From NCBI GenBank assembly GCA_947247005.1, contig OX365962.1, positions 2,577,201-2,641,200 on the forward strand: a stretch of 64,000 nucleotides of DNA, written 5' to 3'. Origin of the DNA: Spisula solida (Eukaryota; Mollusca; Bivalvia; Venerida; Mactridae). The position numbers were made by a program, and so were the translations under genes. The notes below the pieces were generated by a model, which was not told the origin of the DNA, searched no databases, and was given only the letters and a program-made list of their open reading frames with translations. Of the stretch, positions 43,726-56,200 are shown piece by piece (the stretch's first letter is position 1; every line of letters starts with the position of its first letter).

Positions 43726-44608
43726 TTTTTTTAAAGGCATATTGTCAATAGTTTGCTTTTAAATGTTTGGAAATGCATTTCTCTGTGGGTTTAAGCATCT
43801 TTTTCAGTGAAATTTGCCTCAAAATCTGAAAAATTAGAGTTTTAGGGCGAAAAATGCTACAAAATGAGGATTTCTTAATATAATAAATGACATTTTCATA
43901 TCGATTTTGACCTTATTTCTGTATCAAACATGGGTTCTTTAGTATAAATATGTATTGTACTGTATTTATATTATACATAATTATGTATTGTACTGTATTT
44001 ATATATCATAATTATACTGGTATCCACTTGAATTGAACTGCTGCTTTTGGTAAGTGCTTTGCTTAATACCCCAACCACACGAATCTCGAATCAGCCGGAG
44101 TGGGCCCGAATGAGTCGAAATAAAGTAAAACTAAAAATTCGAAACACATTCCAAATGATGACACGAATAGACCAAAATTATTACAGCTTTGTCAAAATGC
44201 CGCTGAAAAACTTCGCAGACAATTCGAATGAAATTCAAATGAAGTTAGAATATAATTCGCATATAACAAGAATACGCTTCGAATCCGCCTGGAATGATAG
44301 CTGAGAACGTGCACGCATACGAGGGTTGTTCAAATTGAAACACAAGTGAGGCTATATTTTTCTTGTCATTGGGGAAATAACTCTATGAAATAAGATAAAA
44401 ATGTAGACAGACATGTATGTATGAGTGATATTCATAACACCATTGACATTTCAAAACTCCATTCCAATGTGCACACATTGAAGAGCTCTACATTTATTCG
44501 TAACTCAGTTTTGTCTTGGTCTATAACATTCCGTCCCTTTAGGGTCTTCATATTCAAAATACATGTATTTGAACGGTAGTAGAAATCAAAGCTATCTTCG
44601 GGGCGTCT

Positions 44609-44784
44609 ACGGTACAACCTCTTCAGAGCGACCCTCTGTATGGCTTACAACTTCAGTATAACAATTGGAAATTCCTCTAAGTTGATATTTACTGTACATT
44701 TAACCTCTGTATAGTAACAACCTCGAAACAATGACCAATATTTGTAGCAGCCACAGGGTGTTGATCTACAGAGGTTGTACTGTA
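44609..44784. mobile_element. MITE-like element, ~175 bp, with GTACAACCTCT ends
   Basis: Left GGTACAACCTCTTCAGAG, right CTACAGAGGTTGTACTGTA. Related in design to 36023-36223. Confidence 0.65.
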
Positions 44785-45624
44785 CATACATTAAAATGTA
44801 TGTATCTCGATCTTTGTGCATGGGTCCAGAGCGTAAACCACCGTTTAATATAGTGTGTTGGGTGGTGAGATTACCAGGCTTTCACCCTATGAAAGTGCTT
44901 TGGAGTTGCATGGTGCCCCTCTCTGCAAATGTTTTTTTTCTGTTGTTGGGGCTTTTGTCACATAAACAGACAGCAGTCGCTCGTAGAATATTATAACACT
45001 TCTGGATGTGAAACATCGGGAATCGTGGAAACAATCTTACCTGAAATCGGTATGGGGAGATCACTGCGTCCTGACAAGGTTTGATTTGGACAGGTATCGT
45101 CACGTGTGAAATGGTGTGAAAATTGCTGTGCAAATCTATTTTTATTATGTGGCTACGTTTAGTTTACGTTGTATGCCCCGGGGTAGGAAATATTACAAAG
45201 GGAAGATGAAAACAAAACCTAGTTTATGATATATCTAATTCAATTTATAGCCAAGTGTAACGAAATTTGGACAATATAGTATTTAATTCAGGCGTAATCG
45301 TTTCATTAAAATTCATCACATTTATTGCAAGGTTCGAATTGTCTGACGTACATATTTATCAGTGCATTTACGAAATAAAATCCACGTTTAGTCATTTAGC
45401 AGTCGTATATAAAGTGTATGTTTCGTAATGGGTCATCCAAATTTCAAGCGTTTGGCGTAGTCTGTTTTGCTCTGCTTGCTCCGTGGTTGTTTCCCTACAC
45501 CCCTTCTTCCATCCTAGATAAGAAGGGGTGGCCATGAAGCTCGTCTTTGTCTCAGCAGCATCGCCTTACGTTTTTATTTTATTTGTCTCTTGTAAGGGAC
45601 AAACAAGCCCCCCTTGACGCGTGT

Positions 45625-46600
45625 ATGTGGTCGCACTACCTACGAGTTGCGACCAACAACCTGCGAATTAAGACCTACGAGTAAACATCTACGAGCTAAG
45701 AGCTGCGACCAACGACATACTAGATGCGAAAAACGACATACGAGCTGCGACCAACGAGTAAATATCTACGATATTAGAGCTGCGACCAAGGACCTGAGAA
45801 CTGCGACTAATGAGCTAAAAACTGCGACCAGCGACCTACGAGCTACGACCAACGACCAACGACCTACGAGTTGCGACTAACGACCTACGGGCTACGACCA
45901 GCGAGCTAAGAGCTGCGACCAACGAGCTAAGAGCTGCTACCAACGACCTATGAGTTGCGACCAACGGCCTACGAGCTGCGACTAACGATCTACGGGCTAC
46001 GATCAGCGACCTAAGAGCTTCGACCCACGAGCTAAGAGCTGCTACCAACGACCTATGAATTGCGATCAACGACTAACGAGCTGCGACCAACGACATACGA
46101 GATGCGACCAACGACCTACGAGCTGCGAGCTGCGACCAACGACCATCGGGCTGCGACAAGCGACCTACGTGCTGCGACGTACGAGTAAACATCTACGAGC
46201 AAAGAGCTGAGACCAACAACCTGAGAACTGCGACCAACGAACTACGAGCTGCGACCAACGAATTTTTAGATGCGACCTACGAGCTGTGACTATCGACCTA
46301 CGTGCAACGACCGACGAGTAAACATCTACGACGTACGAGCTGCGACCAACGGGCTGCGACCAACGACCTACTTGCTGCGACCAACAAGTAATATCTACGA
46401 GCTATGAGCTTCGTCAAACGACCAAAGAGCTGCGATTAACGACCGACGAGTTGCGAGTATCGACCTGACAGCTGCGACTAACGACCAACGAGCTGCAACC
46501 ATCGACCTAAGAGCAGCGACCAACGACCTACGAGTTGCGACCTACATGTAAACATAAATGAGTTAAGAGCTGCGAACAACGACCTACGAGCTGCTTAAAT
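45625..46600. repeat. Degenerate ~20-bp satellite, about 970 bp
   Basis: Endless variants of GACCTACGAGCTGCGACCAAC, with interspersed GAGTAAACATCTACGAG. Old and strongly diverged compared with the other arrays. Frames such as ALSSLVAARRSLV are repeat artefacts. Confidence 0.9.
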
Positions 46601-46789
46601 ACAAACCCTTTACACAACATAAGTCAGAATCGCGAATTTGGTTTGTTACCGAATTTAGCCGTTCAGTATATACACCGGAAACAAACGTAAATGGTCGAGC
46701 TATCACGATTGAACAACTATGGATGACGCGACATCCCGTCTAGCCAATCAAACGATCGCATCGAAATCTGTTGAGGTCGAAAACACAGG

Positions 46790-46912
46790 TAACTGTATCA
46801 TTAATAAAGAGTATATCAAAAAATATATTTTTTTATGAAATTTATAATATCTAAGATAACATAAATTTTGTAAAAGAAACTTTTTATCATTGATACAGTT
46901 ACCTGTGGTCGA
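46790..46912. mobile_element. Short MITE with ACAGGTAACTGTATCATT ends
   Basis: Left CACAGGTAACTGTATCATTA, right ATGATACAGTTACCTGTG, ~120 bp. A half copy is seen at about 39690-39765. Confidence 0.7.
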
Positions 46913-47286
46913 AAGGTTATCGGAATACTAAATAGAAACGGGAAATTTCGTACATTTTTTTTAATTATCGATCTAGTGAAAGGCTGCGATGTTTAATTGG
47001 CATGTGAGGTACACTATAGGTAAATTTTCAACTTGGGTAGCTAAACGGGGGATTTACTGTATAAACTCTATGGTTAAAGTACAATAACATGCATAACCTA
47101 GAAATACACCTATAACTGAAAGGATGACCAGCGATGCCCGTTTGTGAAGCATACATTCTGTTTGAATGCAAAATCAGTCACGTTTTTTAGCGTGGAAATC
47201 TCGATTGTCCTGAACGCCTTAATTAGCGACCTACGTCTGGAATTATGAGCGAGATTCTGGCGTTCGTTGTGTAAAAGGTGTTTATG

Positions 47287-47501
47287 TATAGTCCAGTCAG
47301 GATAAAAATCCAGTGACGCAGCGGTCGAGTCCACTATAACGGTGTAAAACCAATTATAAAGGCTTATACTGTACAAATAACTATAATTTCAATGCTTAAC
47401 TAACACACCAAACTTAGCTCTATCTGTTAAGACCATGGTTGTGATTTTTTGCGTACACATAAACTGCAACGTCACTGTCACAATATCCTAACTGGACTAT
47501 A
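47287..47501. mobile_element. MITE-A copy 4, 215 bp
   Basis: TATAGTCCAGTCAGGATAAA to TATCCTAACTGGACTATA, reverse orientation relative to copies 1 and 3. Confidence 0.87.
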
Positions 47502-48339
47502 AGGACTACAGTGTTGATATATCTCTAAAACAAAACATCTTAGCTTCACGCTGATACCCGTAATATACCATTTGAATGAATAATAGATATACAATGCTAC
47601 AAATATGACAGGCACTTTTATAATCGGCAATTACTTCGTCGCCTTGATCAAATGTATAAATAAGTACAGTGGTAAAACCTGATTTGGCTGTGGGAGTGTT
47701 TCAGGTCCAAACAGGGTACTTGCTGACTGCCTATGCTCAGGACTACCAAAATATATTAGAATGTACTAAAATAATAGTACCCGATGCCTTATTTCGTTAT
47801 TTAGTGACAGACTGAACTGACAAATGGGAGGTTTGTGTTGGTCTTCTTTGCAGGCGGAACGAAATTTGTTTAACTCATTAGAGTTAGTTACTTACTATTT
47901 CTTTAGATGACCTTTTAAGTTTAAATTAGTTTGATAAAACCCTACAAAACCTTGCATCTCGCTCTCCATAGTCAGCATCGGCGTCAGTTAAAAATCTCTT
48001 ATAGCAGTTTGCACTCAGCAAACTTTGTGTCAATATCAAGTGTCAAGTCAAGTTTATGCTCATGTAATCAGAAAACTATCATTTCTTAGTGCGCATGCGC
48101 TTTCTTCTAAAAATGGAAACACTTGAACCCAGGAAATTGCGATACTGCGACCATACCACATTCATTCAAGCATCTAACAATAGGGTCAGGAAAATAAACA
48201 TGAGATAATATTAAGGGCCGATATCATTCGAGGGTACATGTGAAGGGCTGGACAAATATTGTGGCACAATTTTTCTGATAAAAAAAACCGTTCAACTACC
48301 ACAATGTGATACCCGTACAACATCCCCTAGGCGGCCCCT

Positions 48340-48860
48340 TTTCAACAACAACCCATTAACAGCGGCCCTCTCTTCAACAGCAAACCCTCTACATCGGCCC
48401 TCTCTTTGGCAACAACCACTCTACAGTGGCCCTCTTTTCAGCAACAACAACACACGAAGACTATTCTTTCAGCTATAACCCCTCCATAAGACCCTGTTTT
48501 CAGCAGAAACCTCTCCAGAAGGCCCTCTTTTCGGCAACAAAGTCCCCACCACGATCCTCTCTCTTTAGCAAAAACATCTCCATAAGGTTTTTTAACCCCT
48601 CCACAGTGACCCTCTTTTCAGCAACAACCTCTCTAGAAGAATTATTTTAGCATCAACACCCCCAGAAAGCTCTCTTTATAGAAACAACCTCTCCACAACA
48701 GCATTTTTAAACAACCACCTTTCCATAGTGACCCTCACTTCAGAAACACCCTCCATAGCGACCCTCACTTCAGAAACACCCCCTCCATAGTGACCCTCAC
48801 TTCAGAAACACCCCCTCCATAGCGACCCTCACTTCAGAAACACCCTCTCCAAAGCGATCG
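48340..48860. repeat. Degenerate C-rich repeat turning into a 36-37-bp minisatellite
   Basis: Words such as GGCCCTCTTTTCAGCAACAA recur loosely from 48340; from about 48735 the unit CTTCAGAAACACCCCCTCCA plus TAGCGACCCTCA becomes regular (4 copies). No coding evidence. Confidence 0.8.
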
Positions 48861-49068
48861 TCGTTTGTACTGGAATTTCCCATTTTAATTTTATTTTCCC
48901 CATCCTTACATTTAATGCCACGCACCAGACAGGTCAGGTCACCTGAGACTTTTTACAAGCTGACGAATCATTAGCTACCTGGATTCAAACCTGTGCGATC
49001 ATGCTTCCAAGACAAGACAACGCGTGGTGATAATAACAGACTGTGAGGTACCTTGTAAAATAAAAAAA

Positions 49069-49482
49069 ATATATAGCGCCCTTTTCATGCGAACGCACGT
49101 TCAACGGCACTTTACATTATTGTGTTGCAGCCACAAGGGCGCAGGTGCATCCTCTACCAGTGTAGACACAGCATGATCTAACCAGAGGGACAGACTGAGA
49201 GAAAGCCCCTGAAGGGAGAGAGACATTAGATACAGGCATGTCCGGCGCTGCAGAAGTGCGCCTAGCTCTTATTTCGAATAGACAGCCAGGTTCTTTAATG
49301 TGCCCGGTGTAAAGCACCGATACACAGCTTCCTGGCACTTCCAGATACTTTGCAGATCACACGACCAGATATAGCGGGAACTATTATAAATATTTCAGAA
49401 ATGTCAAGTTCCGATGCCAGGGATTGAACCCACGACCTCTGGATTGACAGCCCAGTGCGTTACCACTGAGCTAAATCCGCTT
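49069..49482 (-). mobile_element. tRNA-derived SINE, copy 2
   Basis: Same ~410-bp element as 5622-6029, with the tRNA-like head at 49482-49415 (minus). An A/T-rich run at its other end (49056-49070) may be the tail. It lies just upstream of MITE-B copy 3 and the promoter of the plus-strand gene. Confidence 0.82.
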
Positions 49483-49518
49483 ATAGCTAAATTCGCTTGT
49501 ACTCTCTCATACCATTAT

Positions 49519-49939
49519 CAGTGTAGCAATACCACGTGGTATTTTACTACAGTTCCAATTAGAAATTTGTAAACATTGGAACACAAATGTAGCCATAAGT
49601 ATTTTATTTCTTCATCGATTTCTATGAAATCTACGCCACGCTAAGGAGAACATTATCTGCTTCCCATGAAATATAAAATCTTTTTCAGCGGATGTGCCGT
49701 TTTGTCCATTACCTTGTGAAACCGTGGAACGTGTAGGTTTCACAGGGTAATGGAAAAATCGGTAAAGCTGCTGAAAAAGATCTTATATTTCATGGAAAGC
49801 AAATAATTTTCCCCTTAGCGTGGCGTATAGTTCATAGAAATCGATTAAGAAATAAAATACTTATGGCTATTTTATTTTCCAATGTTTACAAATTTCTTCT
49901 TTTAACTGTAGCCAAACGTCACGTGGTATTGCTACACTG
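49519..49939. mobile_element. MITE-B copy 3 (421 bp), TSD ATTAT
   Basis: CAGTGTAGCAATACCACGTG to CACGTGGTATTGCTACACTG with perfect duplications ATTAT at 49514-49518 and 49940-49944. Each end holds an E-box CACGTG. It ends about 200 bp upstream of the TATA box at 50138. Confidence 0.95.
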
Positions 49940-50128
49940 ATTATACTAGTATATTAATTTTGTACTTCGTCTTTACTTTTTGACCTTACCAATAAACATG
50001 GAAACTTATGAACCTACCGATGCCAGGCAGCTGTACTTTACCGACTTATTTCTTGTGTATTATCCCTAAAACAGACCCGTTAACCCCGGTTAGTGATACC
50101 ACTATCAAGGGGCTGATAAGTTCGATAC

Positions 50129-50170
50129 CACGTGGGGTATATAAAAAGGGGAGCTTGCCGCATGTTCGTC
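50129..50170 (+). promoter_or_regulatory. Core promoter: E-box and TATA box
   Basis: TATATAAAAA at 50138-50147 with CACGTG directly upstream (50129-50134). Transcription would start about 25-30 bp downstream, near 50170, leaving a ~40-base leader before the ATG at 50211. The sequence ATACCACGTGG around the E-box is also the subterminal sequence of MITE-B. Confidence 0.7.
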
Positions 50171-50210
50171 ATATTTACATGTTATTGTTCTCAGAGTGAT
50201 ACTGTTCATT

Positions 50211-50253
50211 ATGGAACTTCTGGCGATATTTGTTTCCGTCTTCGTGTTGACGA
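50211..50253 (+). CDS. Exon 1: signal peptide
   Basis: ATG opens [14 protein letters not shown], a hydrophobic signal sequence, ending in phase 1 at ACGA|GTAAGT. The split codon with exon 2 gives Asn, then Ala, a suitable cleavage region. The start lies 64 bp after the TATA box. Confidence 0.85.
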
Positions 50254-53200
50254 GTAAGTGATGAATTTACTTATAATGTTTAAAGTTACATGTCACAACT
50301 ATACTCCAGCCACATTCAGTGTAGCAATACCACGTGACTTTTGACTACAGTTCCAAGTAGAAATTTGTAAACATTGGAACACAAAAATAGCCATAAGTAT
50401 TTTATTTCTTTATCAATGTCTATGAAATATACTCTAAGGGGAAATCATTTGTTTTCCATGAAATATAAAATCTTTTATAGCTTCGGTGCCGTTTTATCTA
50501 TTACCCTGTGAAACCGTGGAACGTGTAGTTTTCACAGGGTAATGGAAAATCGGTAAGGCTGCTGAAAAAGATTTTATATTTCATAGAAAACAAATAAGTT
50601 CCCCCTTAGTGTGGCGTATATTTATAGAAATCGATGAAGAAATAAAATACGTATGGCTATTTTGTTTTCCGATGTTTACAAATTTCTTCTTGTAACTGTA
50701 GCCAAAAGTCACGTGGTATTGCTACACTGAACTATTCTCCTTACATATTCCTTTGAATAATTGGACATCTAGCCACTAGTAAATGAAATTAGTCAAAAAC
50801 GTGTTCTGAATAGCGAATCATTTATGTTCTACTATTAAGACTCGGTTCTTAAAAATTACAAATATCCAAATTAGTAAAGTATTTAAATTGGCATACTAAA
50901 TATATTCTGTAAGCCTTATATATGCTAACATTGCTAACCTACTAGGTCGATTAGTCTAACCAACTACGCTAAAATTGGTAGAAATTGGCAGTGAAAGGTA
51001 ATTCTCATGTGTGCTTAACCTTACATACAGAAAATATGGCATCGTTGGTTGACCATAGTTAAACTATGTTATAAATTGTTTAATACACATAACATAGTAC
51101 ATGTACTGGCAAATGCTGTCAAAGTACTGAAAAAGGGCTAATGATAATAAATATCAATCTAATAGTGATTAGGGCTGAAAAGCGACAATATTTGTTTTGA
51201 ATTTAAGACTTTTTTATAATGGCAAATTATTTAATGTGCCTTACCGACGGAACGTTACTGTTATAAGTTTGGCCAATTTTTTAAATCCTGATAATAAGCA
51301 GCCACATTTGTACTGCAAAACAAATACATAGAATTGTAATTATAACAGAAAAACACAAAAAAAAAACGTCAGCAATCGAGAGCCAATCCTGTCCTGAGCT
51401 AGCTAGGTCGACCACAAGAAGCGTCTCTCTCTAAGCTAAAGCGAATTCCAGAATGTTGATAATAAAATATCTTTTTTTCTGAAAAGTTCACAAATATTAT
51501 GATAATATTTAAGATAATAGGACCCAGAACAATATAAATACTAACTGGTTCAACGTTATATTGCCATGAGACTTGTAGAAATTCCGATAGAAATTCTACA
51601 AAAAATCAAACTTCAAGTATCTTAAACTACCTAACCAAAGATATTTAGCAATAGTTTCTTCTAGACAAAGATTATTTGCTACATGTATCTATATTTATAA
51701 CATTTGGCATTTCTGATTTGTCTTATTTTTGAGAATTTCGTGCCCTGCTGTGTCTGATTGCCATGGTGCTGCCTCAAGTTTCGTATTTCAACATAAATTA
51801 CTAGAAAATGCTGCTAAATCTGATTTTAACAACAATCAGGCCCCGATCTCCCGAAACATCTCAATCTGAGCTCAATCTCAACTCATTTTTTTCACCTATC
51901 GTTTCAGATAGTTTCCATGGAAAATTATGCTCTTAAGTGGTATGACAAAACAGAAACATTATTTTTAATTTATAAAAGTAAAATTTCGAGAAGTCAAGCT
52001 TTATATCTATCTCAAATTTCAGACTCTGATTTCAGCAAAATCTCAAATTGAGTTGAGATTTCTACTTGAGATGCTTCGGGAGATTGGGGCCCTGGGCTAG
52101 CTCTGGCCTATTTTTTTCTTGTGCCAATTCTCGTTCAAGACGGTTTTGGTCTTTCGCGGGCTATATAGCGCGTTACAAACATGGAACACTTCTTGGATCT
52201 CCTTTGCCCTATTTGAGAAAAGTGAAGCACTATATAGGTTCTGTGGTGTAGCATGTCAGTAACCATTGTCACGTTAAAAATCCAGTAGTTAACAAATACA
52301 CTTTCTTGTCAATAATAATTTTCAAAGTAATCTATTAAAAGTCATCATATTTTCCAAGGGGTCACTTTCACATATCTCATTTTCTAAGGGGTCACTTTCA
52401 CATATCTCAATTTCTAAGGGGTCACTTTCACATATCTCATTTTCTAAGGGGTCACTTTCACATTATCTCATTTTCTAAGGGGTCACTTTCACATATCTCA
52501 TTTTCTAAGGGGTCACTTTCACATATCTCATTTTCTAAGGGGTCACTTCCACATATCTCATTTTCTAAGGGGTCACTTTCACATATCTCATTTTCTAAGG
52601 GGTCACTTCCACATATCTCATTTTCTAAGGGGTCACTTTCATGTTATTTTAGATGCAGTCATACCGGACTGGAATAGTTATCAGCCGATGAGCCATTGTA
52701 CAGATATAGACGCACAGGGATGCTACACATGTCAGATGTGTATGACGAAAGGTAAAACTTCCCTATTTGAAATTTTCTAATTGATTCCTTTACCGGGTTT
52801 GCTCTTGCAATATAATTTGTGCGCTATGTACATGCTTATAGCTGGAACTTTGGGCGCGCACATTTTTTTTATCTCACTCAAAATGTGCGTGTATTTGTCG
52901 AAGTTTGTGTGCACTATGGTTGTAATTCTTGAATTTTGGACGTAAACACGTTTTATATTTCACTCAAAATGTGCATTCAACATGATTGTATTTCTCGACC
53001 TTTGCGTGCAGCAGGATTGTATTTCACGACCTTTGCGTGCAACATGATTGTATTTCTCGAACTTTGCGTGCAACATGATTGTATTTCTCGAACTTTGCGT
53101 GCAACATGATTGTATTTTACGACCTTTGCGTGCTACACGATTGTATTTCACGACCTTTGCGTGCTACATGATTGTATTTCACGACCTTTGCGTGCAACAT

Positions 53201-56200
53201 GATTTTATTTCACGGCCTTTGCGTGCTACATGATTGTATTTCACGACCTTTGCGTGCAGCAGGATTGTATTTCTCGAACTTTGCGTGCAACATGATTGTA
53301 TTTCACGGCCTTTGCGTGCTACATGATTGTATTTCACGACCTTTGCGTGCAACATGATTGTATTTCACGACCTTTGTGTGCAACATGATTGTATTTTACG
53401 ACCTTTGCGTGCTACACGATTGTATTTCACGACCTTTGCGTGCTACATGATTGTATTTCACGACCTTTGCGTGCAACATGATTTTATTTCACGGCCTTTG
53501 CGTGCTACATGATTGTATTTCACGACCTTTGCGTGCAGCAGGATTGTATTTCTCGAACTTTGCGTGCAACATGATTGTATTTCACGGCCTTTGCGTGCTA
53601 CATGATTGTATTTCACGACCTTTGCGTGCAACATGATTGTATTTCACGACCTTTGTGTGCAGCAGGATTGTATTTCTCGAACTTTGCGTGCAACATGATT
53701 GTATTTCACGTACTTTGCGTGCAACATGATTGTATTTCACGACCTTTGCGTGCTACATGATTGTATTTCACGACCTTTGCGTGCTACATGATTGTATTTC
53801 ACGACCTTTGCGTGCTACATGATTGTATTTCACGACCTTTGCGTGCAGCATGATTGTATTTCACGATGTTTGCGTGCTACATGATTGTATTTCTCGATCA
53901 TGTTTTATCTCTCCCAAAAGTTGCATGCGACATGTTTATATCTCAAAATGTGTCTGCTGTTTGATTAAAATTATTTCGCGGACTTTGCGTTTATTATGCG
54001 TTAACCTTAAACTTTGCGTACATTATGCGTATACCTCAAACTGTGCGTATATTATGCGTATACCTCAAACTTTGCGTACATTATGTGAATACCTCGTATA
54101 CCTCAAACTTTGCGTACATTATGTGAATACCTCAAACTTTGCGTACATTATGTGTTTACCTCAAACTTTGCGTATATTATGCGAATACCTCAAACTTTAC
54201 GTACATTATGCGTAGATCTTTAACTTTGCGTACATTATGCGTATACCTCAAACTTTGCATACATTATGTGTATACCTCAAACTTTGCATACATTATGTGT
54301 ATACCTCAAACTTTGCGTACATTATGCGTATACCTCAAACTTTGCGTACATTATGTGTATACCTCAAACTTTGCATACATTATGTGTATACCTCAAACTT
54401 TGCGTACATTATGCGTATACCTCAAACTTTGCATACATTATGTGTATACCTCAAACTTTGCGGACATCGATAATTGGCATTAGGCTTTTTATGTTACAGG
54501 TCTTATGATAATTATTTCAAACTTTACATGGATGTCAAAATAGCAAGATTACAGTTGTGTGCAATATGCCGATATCCCTAACTATATGCGCAGCAGTTTC
54601 ATATCTCGCACGTGTACACGTACAACATATCGTCAGTTCAAATCGTGAAATTGTGAGAAGTTTTAATTCGAGCATTCGATTGAACTCTAAAATTTGTTGA
54701 TGTTCTGTGTTGTGTAATGTAAAAGTTAAATTCATGTTCGTTGTATCTTTACTACCATTTTGTTTCATTATTTTGTTTTATTATTTGCTTCCAATTGATT
54801 ATGGAGTTTTTTCAGTGAAAATAACAGTGAAATTACCACTTTGTTATTTTCACTGTTTTGAAGCTGGTTCCAGTATCATGCAGAAAAAGAAACGTAACGT
54901 CAATGACACCGGGCTTTAAAATATGCGTTACGTCACCATGACGCCATAATTCTCACGTCGTGTCGTTCCAATTTCGACGTGATTTTTTTCTAAATAATCC
55001 AATTACTGCACATTTTAAGAGAAATTGAGGCATATAATAAACAGAAAATTTGTTGATTTTTGGTGAAAGATCATTTTATTTCACTCGTGATCACAGAAAA
55101 TTAAATTTACTAAACGCCACTCGTGAAAATATTGATTTTCTGTGATCACTCGGTGAAATAAAATTCGATTTTACACCAAAAACAACAAATATCATCTATG
55201 TATTTTAGTGAATAAACCGGCGACAACATGTGCCCCACCTGTAACACCACCACCGGAAGTGAAGATCATCCATCAACCTTGTGATTGTGGAAATCATCAG
55301 ACAACAACAACAGCTGCACCGACAACAACAACAACAACAACCAAATCGCCGACGACGACAACAACAACAACCAAAGCGCCGACGACGACAACAACAACCA
55401 AAGCCCCGACGACGACTACCTCAACAACAGGTTAATTTTTTTTTCAGCTATGCCAAATAGCCCATTTAATTTCGCCGTCATAGGTGAGAGAGGGTCGGGG
55501 AACCATCCCTCATCTCACCTTACAAATATGTATAAATATATGGTTAACTTTTTAATTAAATTGATAAAAAACAACAATACTAGTATTATAACAGAATACA
55601 CCGTAAACTGACATATTTGATATCACCGGCGGAAACCTAACATTAGTGACACGTACGGGCACTTTTAGTCAACGGAGCACCCCGATATTTAAGGACGCTT
55701 AACAGTGTCCTGTAATAACCATAGGGCTTTACAAACAACATATTTTGCTATGACCTGCATGACGTCATAAAAACGACGTGACGTCATTTTCATTGTATAT
55801 CGGCCGATATCAATCGGAACGGTCCGTACGGCATTTTTACGGGATAAAATACCTCGGATGTATGAAGCGTATGAATTCAGCAGCGTTCTTTCTAAAATCC
55901 TACGCAGAAGAAAATGGGCCAAAGAAAATAGACCGTAATTTATCAGCAGTAGAAATATCAAAAGATGTTTAATTGATTAAACAATACAATTTCGTTACAC
56001 TCATTGAGCATAACACGCAGCTACGCAGCGCTTGCTTGATGGGCGTGTATTATTTGAAGCGCTGTTTAAATATGTCATGATGACGTCATGGCGAAAGACG
56101 TTAAAAATGGCGACGTTCTATTTACACCCGAGAGATGATTCGCAGAGATTGTCCGAGGTGTCCCGATTGGGCCGATATACGACGTTATGATTTGATCTTT

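Noticed and set aside
44047..44304. 85-codon plus ORF as a gene
   Set aside because: No known domain and the surrounding sequence looks like repeat DNA; no exon structure.
45614..46069. ORFs with RRSLVAARR-type repeats
   Set aside because: Degenerate 20-bp satellite; no start context or splice signals.
53048..54508. Many overlapping plus-strand ORFs of 61-130 codons
   Set aside because: Translations of the 31-bp and 29-bp arrays in intron 2. They repeat with the array period and have no splice support.
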